From: Limnoperna fortunei
Taxonomy: Eukaryota; Mollusca; Bivalvia; Mytilida; Modiolidae
NCBI GenBank assembly: GCA_944474755.1
Contig: OX104116.1
Location: forward strand, 7,133,547-7,197,546
Direction: 5' to 3'
DNA length: 64,000 nucleotides
Position numbers and translations under genes: made by a program. The notes below the pieces were generated by a model, which did not search any database, had not been told where the DNA came from, and saw nothing but the letters and a program-made list of their open reading frames with translations. Of the stretch, positions 53,401 to 59,400 are shown one piece after another. The first letter of the stretch is position 1; every line of letters starts with the position of its first letter.

Positions 53401-56400
53401 CTCAAGGTCAAATTTCTGTTCAATTATCCTGTCTGATGATACTGATTTAATACACTACACATTCGTATTGTTCAGCTCCATTGTGTATATTTATTTGCTC
53501 CCATGTAGTAAGATATTGCTAGTATTTATATTTGCACCTACAGATAAAACATCTACCTTGTTGATACTATGGAAGTGGAGACATTGGTTTTAGTGCTCTA
53601 AAACAGTTTCCCCCAGTTATTATTTTGAACACCCTTTATGAATATACATATTTTTAAGATTTATAAGCCTAATGCTAATTATTGTGCGGGACAAGAAATT
53701 GCAGTTTTTATAAATTGAGGACTTTTATTTGGCGATTTAATTAAGCTGGTATTTGTTACTTTGCTCCCTGTTTCGTTGTTATATCCTCTAGTGGTTTGTG
53801 TCTGTAAACTAAGTCCAATAAATGAGTACAGCTTTGTTGAAAAATGTTATATTATCAGGAAACTATTTTACAACATGAAGTTGGAATTGTTAATCAGGTT
53901 CTGAAGAAAATCCAATCTATAGAATGATATTTATGACTGCAGAGTAAATCACAGTAGTTGGTAGTCCAAGGCAGATAATTATTTGTAGAGTAATACAATC
54001 TAAATTAATTACTTTCATCATAGAAAACATAACTTACAGATGTTCTATAGATTACATATAATTTTGAGGTCTGAGTTATATGATTCTGAAATAAATAATT
54101 AATTTTTTGTTTGTTATTTAGTAGACAGCATTTTGGCAATTTTAGTGGTATGAGATATTTTGTATTAACTGTACATTTTTTAATTACTTAAAAAAAAGAA
54201 TGTCAGTGGGTATTAAACTGATTTATAAAACATATTTTGGAAAGTATTTTTCCAATCACAAGGTATTAATTATATGGAACAGTAAGAAATAAGAAATTTG
54301 TCAGAATGTTAAATTTAACCCAATTATCTTAAATTGTTTCAGTTGCATGTACAATCAATTTGTATTTTATGTAAATTCTTAATATCAGCCAACTATTTGA
54401 CCAAATAGCTCTGTAATAGCAGAAATTCTGAAAATAATTGAGTTAAATCACTGATATTGGACAGGCATTGATACATGTTCAGCAGTCTGTATCATGTTAA
54501 GCTGCTCATTGCACTTGTGATTTTCATTGTAATACCTACCTGCTTAAAAGAAGCTTATGTTGTTATTTTTGGTCTATGTGTGATCTTTGTTTACATTTCA
54601 TTACATTTTTAAAACACTTGTTAAACATCCTTAGAGGCTAGCTAACCATAACTGCATTCAATAGCCGTCCTCCAAACACAGATTACTAAAAACAGAAGTC
54701 TTTTAGTTATTTTATTTCACTTCATTTTTGTCTCGCCTGCGACGAAAGTCGCTGGAGGCGAGACATATGTATGGGAATCCGACGTCAGCGGCGGCGGCGT
54801 AAACACTTGACATCTTGCTTCATATCTTTGTAAGCCCAAGCCCTAGGTCCATCAAATTTGGTCCAGAGGTAGCTTATGATGAGTACTTGCCAGTCAGTCA
54901 CCTGTCACCTGACCTTGACCTCAATTTCACGGTCCAGCGACTATGTTAAAGTTTTTGGGTTAGGACAGTTTCTCTGTAACTACGCATGGTAGGATGACAA
55001 TATTTGGTGTATAGGTTGCTGATGACTAGTACATGACTGTCTGGTAGGTGTCACCTGACCTTGACTTCAATTTCACGGTCCAGCGACTACGTTAAAGTTT
55101 TTGGGTTACGACAGTTCCTCTGTAACTACGAATGGCAGGATGACAATATTTGGTGTATAGGTTGCTGATGACTAGTACATGACTGTCTGGTAGGTGTCAC
55201 CTGACCTTGACCTCAATTTCACGGTCCAGTGACTACGTTAAAGTTTTTGGGTTACGACAGTTTCCCTGTAACTACGCATGGTAGGATGACAATATTTGGT
55301 GTATAGGTTGCTGATAACTAGTACATGACTGTCTGGTAGATGTCACCTGACCTTGACCTCAATTTCATGGTCCAGCGACTACGTTAAAGTTTTTTGGGTT
55401 ACGATAATTCCTCTGTAACTACGCATGGTAGGATGACAACATTTGGTATATAGGTTGCTGATGAATAGTACATGACTGCCTGGTAGGTTCCACCTGACCT
55501 TGACCTCAATTTCACGGTCCAATGACTACGTTAAAGTTTTTGGGTTACGGCTGTACCCCTGTAACTATGCAGGGTATGGTGACAATATTTTGTATACAGG
55601 CCGCTGCTGATATTTAATGCTATTTACGTAATGCTTATGACAAAATTTATTTTCGTTACTGATGTGGAATGCAGGCGAGGCGTTTTTCTGTGTCCACACT
55701 TGTTTTATCATCATAGATGTTTTTGTTTATAGGTAAAATCACCCAGGTTAGACCAAATAGAGACCATGAATCTCCTATAGAGATAATGAGAGTGTCATAT
55801 TCAAGGTAAGTCCATATAAATCCTGAGTCCTTTTCCAGGAACAAAATATAGCTTATACAGTGAAACTTCTTTAAACCAGCCACCACTGACAAAAATAAAT
55901 TGCCAGTTTAGTAAAATCTCCCATGATTTTCAGTTACCACCCGTTTGGGTACAGAGTCATGGTCCTTAATCAATTTTACTTTATTGCTAAGTAATCATAG
56001 CATGTTTCATTTCATTTACCGTCTTTTGGTGTGTATTATGCGCATTTGTGTATAATGCGCACCCCCTTTTCTCCTTTAAGAATTTTGAAAAAAAGTCTAG
56101 TGCGTAAGTATAACACCCACGAACTTTACTGTCAATTTGTCAACAGGAAGTTCGTCATGTAACTATAAAATGAGACCATTTCCGGTAACATTTATACGGA
56201 AAGGTATAAAATATTATTGAACAAAAGCTACCAAATGTGATAACATCTTATTAAAAAAATAAAAGAATTGTTTTTCTTACTAATTAAAACATTTTTGCAA
56301 TTTCGTTTTATGTGTATAAACATTGTATAAACAATGAGGTCAGCTTTGTCATGAATCTCATGCAATCATTGCAAATGAGACGAAGTTAATTAATACATTA

Positions 56401-59400
56401 TTAGTGATCAAAGAATTAGTTATTTTCTTTGAAGTATACTCAGTTTTATAAACAACGCTGTAAGAGATGTATATGTTCACCCACTGTCGAAGAAATTAAC
56501 CTCCGAATTTTCGTTACCAGAAGATGGGTCAAGTTAGAAATTCATTCACTGCGAAAGAAAAATTTAGAGTCGTTGCTTATGCAGAAGTTCATGGCAACCG
56601 AGCAGCCGGTCGAGTATTTAGCGTTAATGAATCAAATGTCCGTCTCTGGTGAAATTAAAAAGATCGTTTGAAACAGATGCCTAAAACTAAAATGGCAAAC
56701 CGAGGTAGTGCAGTACATTATCCAGAAATTGAGGCCGATCTTTTAAAATGGGTTACCGACCGTAGACTACCAGGCTACGGAATTTCTACAACTGAGTTGA
56801 GACTTAAGGTTTACATGTAGCTAAACAGAGGGATGAAACTCAGTTCCGTGCATCTGTAGACTGGTCATATGCCTTCCTTCGACGAAACAATCTATCAATC
56901 CGTCGCAGAACACACATCGATAGCCCGATAGCGAAGACGAAGAAGAATTCCGGGGATTTTAAATTTTTATTGACAATTCAGAAAATTGACAAATATTGTT
57001 TAATTTTGTAACAACATAATGTTGAATAATGTATTTTATTTTTTATGTTCGATCGTGTTTATTGAACTTCTGTAATTAGTGATAATGAAATACCAGCATT
57101 GTTATTGTTTTGATAATTTTTAAAAATTTTAATTAATCTTAAATACTGTTTTTATTGTTTATACTCGAAACAAAGGTATCTGTTGACATTAAACATTTTC
57201 ACACATACTTAATTACCGACAAGATGCTTTGAGAAAATCACACAGGTAGAACGATTTTAAATATATATCACACCAATTGTCTCTAGAGGGTGGTATTGTT
57301 ATTGATCAATAGCCCGGCAAAGGAAAAAATCACGTGTTACTGATACCAAAATGGCGATCGAGAATGAATCGTGGATTTTTCGTTGTGTATGGGAAATTAA
57401 ACAATTAACAGTATGTACTATCAAAAAACACGGCTGATACCAATAATAAAATCGTCTCATTTCCTTTGTCATTATTTTGCAGAACACATTTTCTTTAAAA
57501 CATATCCGAAGTGGGGAAAATGTCCATACAACACTAAATTACAAAGGCACACAGAACGAAACAAAAACACCCTTTTTTACCAATTTTAATCAGTTTAATG
57601 TTAAATTATAATTGTTATTCACATTTATTATACAAAAATACGTTGCACACACAACTTGAATATGCTTGGCCAGAACGGTGATGGAAACGAAGTTACGTTC
57701 CGGAACTCTGGTTGTACCTGAAAAAAAGTGAAAAGTACATACTCGTATGTATAATGCGCACGTGGATTTAAAAAAATGTTCCAGAAGAATAAATGTGCGC
57801 ATTATACAAACCAAAAGACGGTATGAGAAATTAAAAAAACTTCAATTGCAAAACCGCTGAAAAATGGTCAATTCTAACAAAAATGAAAGATCACTCGAGT
57901 TTGGCAATTCAGTAAACCAGCCCAACTTTGTTTGTTACGCATGGTCATACAACTAGTATAGAAGAAAAGTTGAACCAAATATTCTAAACAACAGCAAGCA
58001 CATGTTTCGATTTCTACAATCATCTCATTAATATTCATGAGGTAATTTCCAGCGGACAATGTCACACATGCTGTAAATACACATAAGCTACATACTACCT
58101 AAATTTGTGTGGTGTTAAGTGTTGTTTTTTGCGAAAATAAGTTCACAGACATACAGTTCAAATTATATCTTTTTAAAAAATGTATTAACAAATATCGAAT
58201 CACAAAATTTATGCTTATGGGGAAGGATTTACCAGACAGCATCATTTAATAAACAATAATATTCAATGACATTGATTGATTTTTAATCAATATTTTTTGT
58301 TCAAACCACAATTTATTAGCTTGGAGAAAGTTAACACTAAAATGTAATAAATTACCATTAAATGGTCATCACAAAAATATACGGATTAGTGTTTGTTTGT
58401 GTATTCAACACTTAACACTAATAAAGGCCTCCAAAGGTGAACTAGTTGATGTATCACTTTAAATTACCTTATATAATGATTTCCAGTTTCTGCGGTGATT
58501 TATGAATGGTAAGTTTTATAACTGGCCAGTAAAGTGGGGTGAAATTTACTTGGTTAATTAAAGCAAAACTGTAGAAAAGTGGCCAGTGTCCAGTTTTATG
58601 AAGATAATTTTCATTAACCTTAATGGGTAATGGCCTGGGTGCCGTTTCATAAAGCGATCGCTAATTAATGTGCTCGTTAACCCATGCAATTTAAATGGGA
58701 TAACGTGCATGTTAAGCTAACGATCGCTTTATGAAATGGCACCCAGGACTTTAAAACGTACGATTTGAAGGGGAAATCGGTTTTTTGATGATCTGTTTTA
58801 GAGAAGTTTCACTGGAGTGAATTTTCTATATAGATAATTAGAGTGTCTTACTCCAGATAAGTCCATGTAAAATCCATAGTCCATAATGTTAGGGCAGTAA
58901 CAATGCCAGTTATAATCTGGGGGACTATGAGCAGAATTCATAACATTTTAAATCGCTTGTTTTGTTTGTTTGTTTGAATGGTGATTTATGCCACTTTCAG
59001 CTGTTTTCAGCTATATCATGACATCTAGTTTGAATAGGTTGAGGAAGTCGGAGTACCTCTAGAAAAGCCCTGATCTTTGGCAGGTAAACTGGCAATCCTT
59101 GTCAATAAAGATTGTGGAGTCAAGTACCCTGCTGGCAGTGATACTGGAACTTCCTTAACTGGCAATCCTGTTTAGATGAGTACACCCAACTCTCACTGAG
59201 ACTTGAACTAGTAAACTCAGGGCTGACAGGTCCTGTTATGAATAGTAGACCAACTTCCTTAACTGGCAATCCTGTTTAGATGAGTACACCTAGCTCCCAC
59301 TGAGACTTGAACTAGTAAACTCAGGGCTGACAGACTCTGTGATCAATAGTAGACGTCAAACTACCTAACCACTCAGCTAGCTTAGTCTGATAGTACATGT

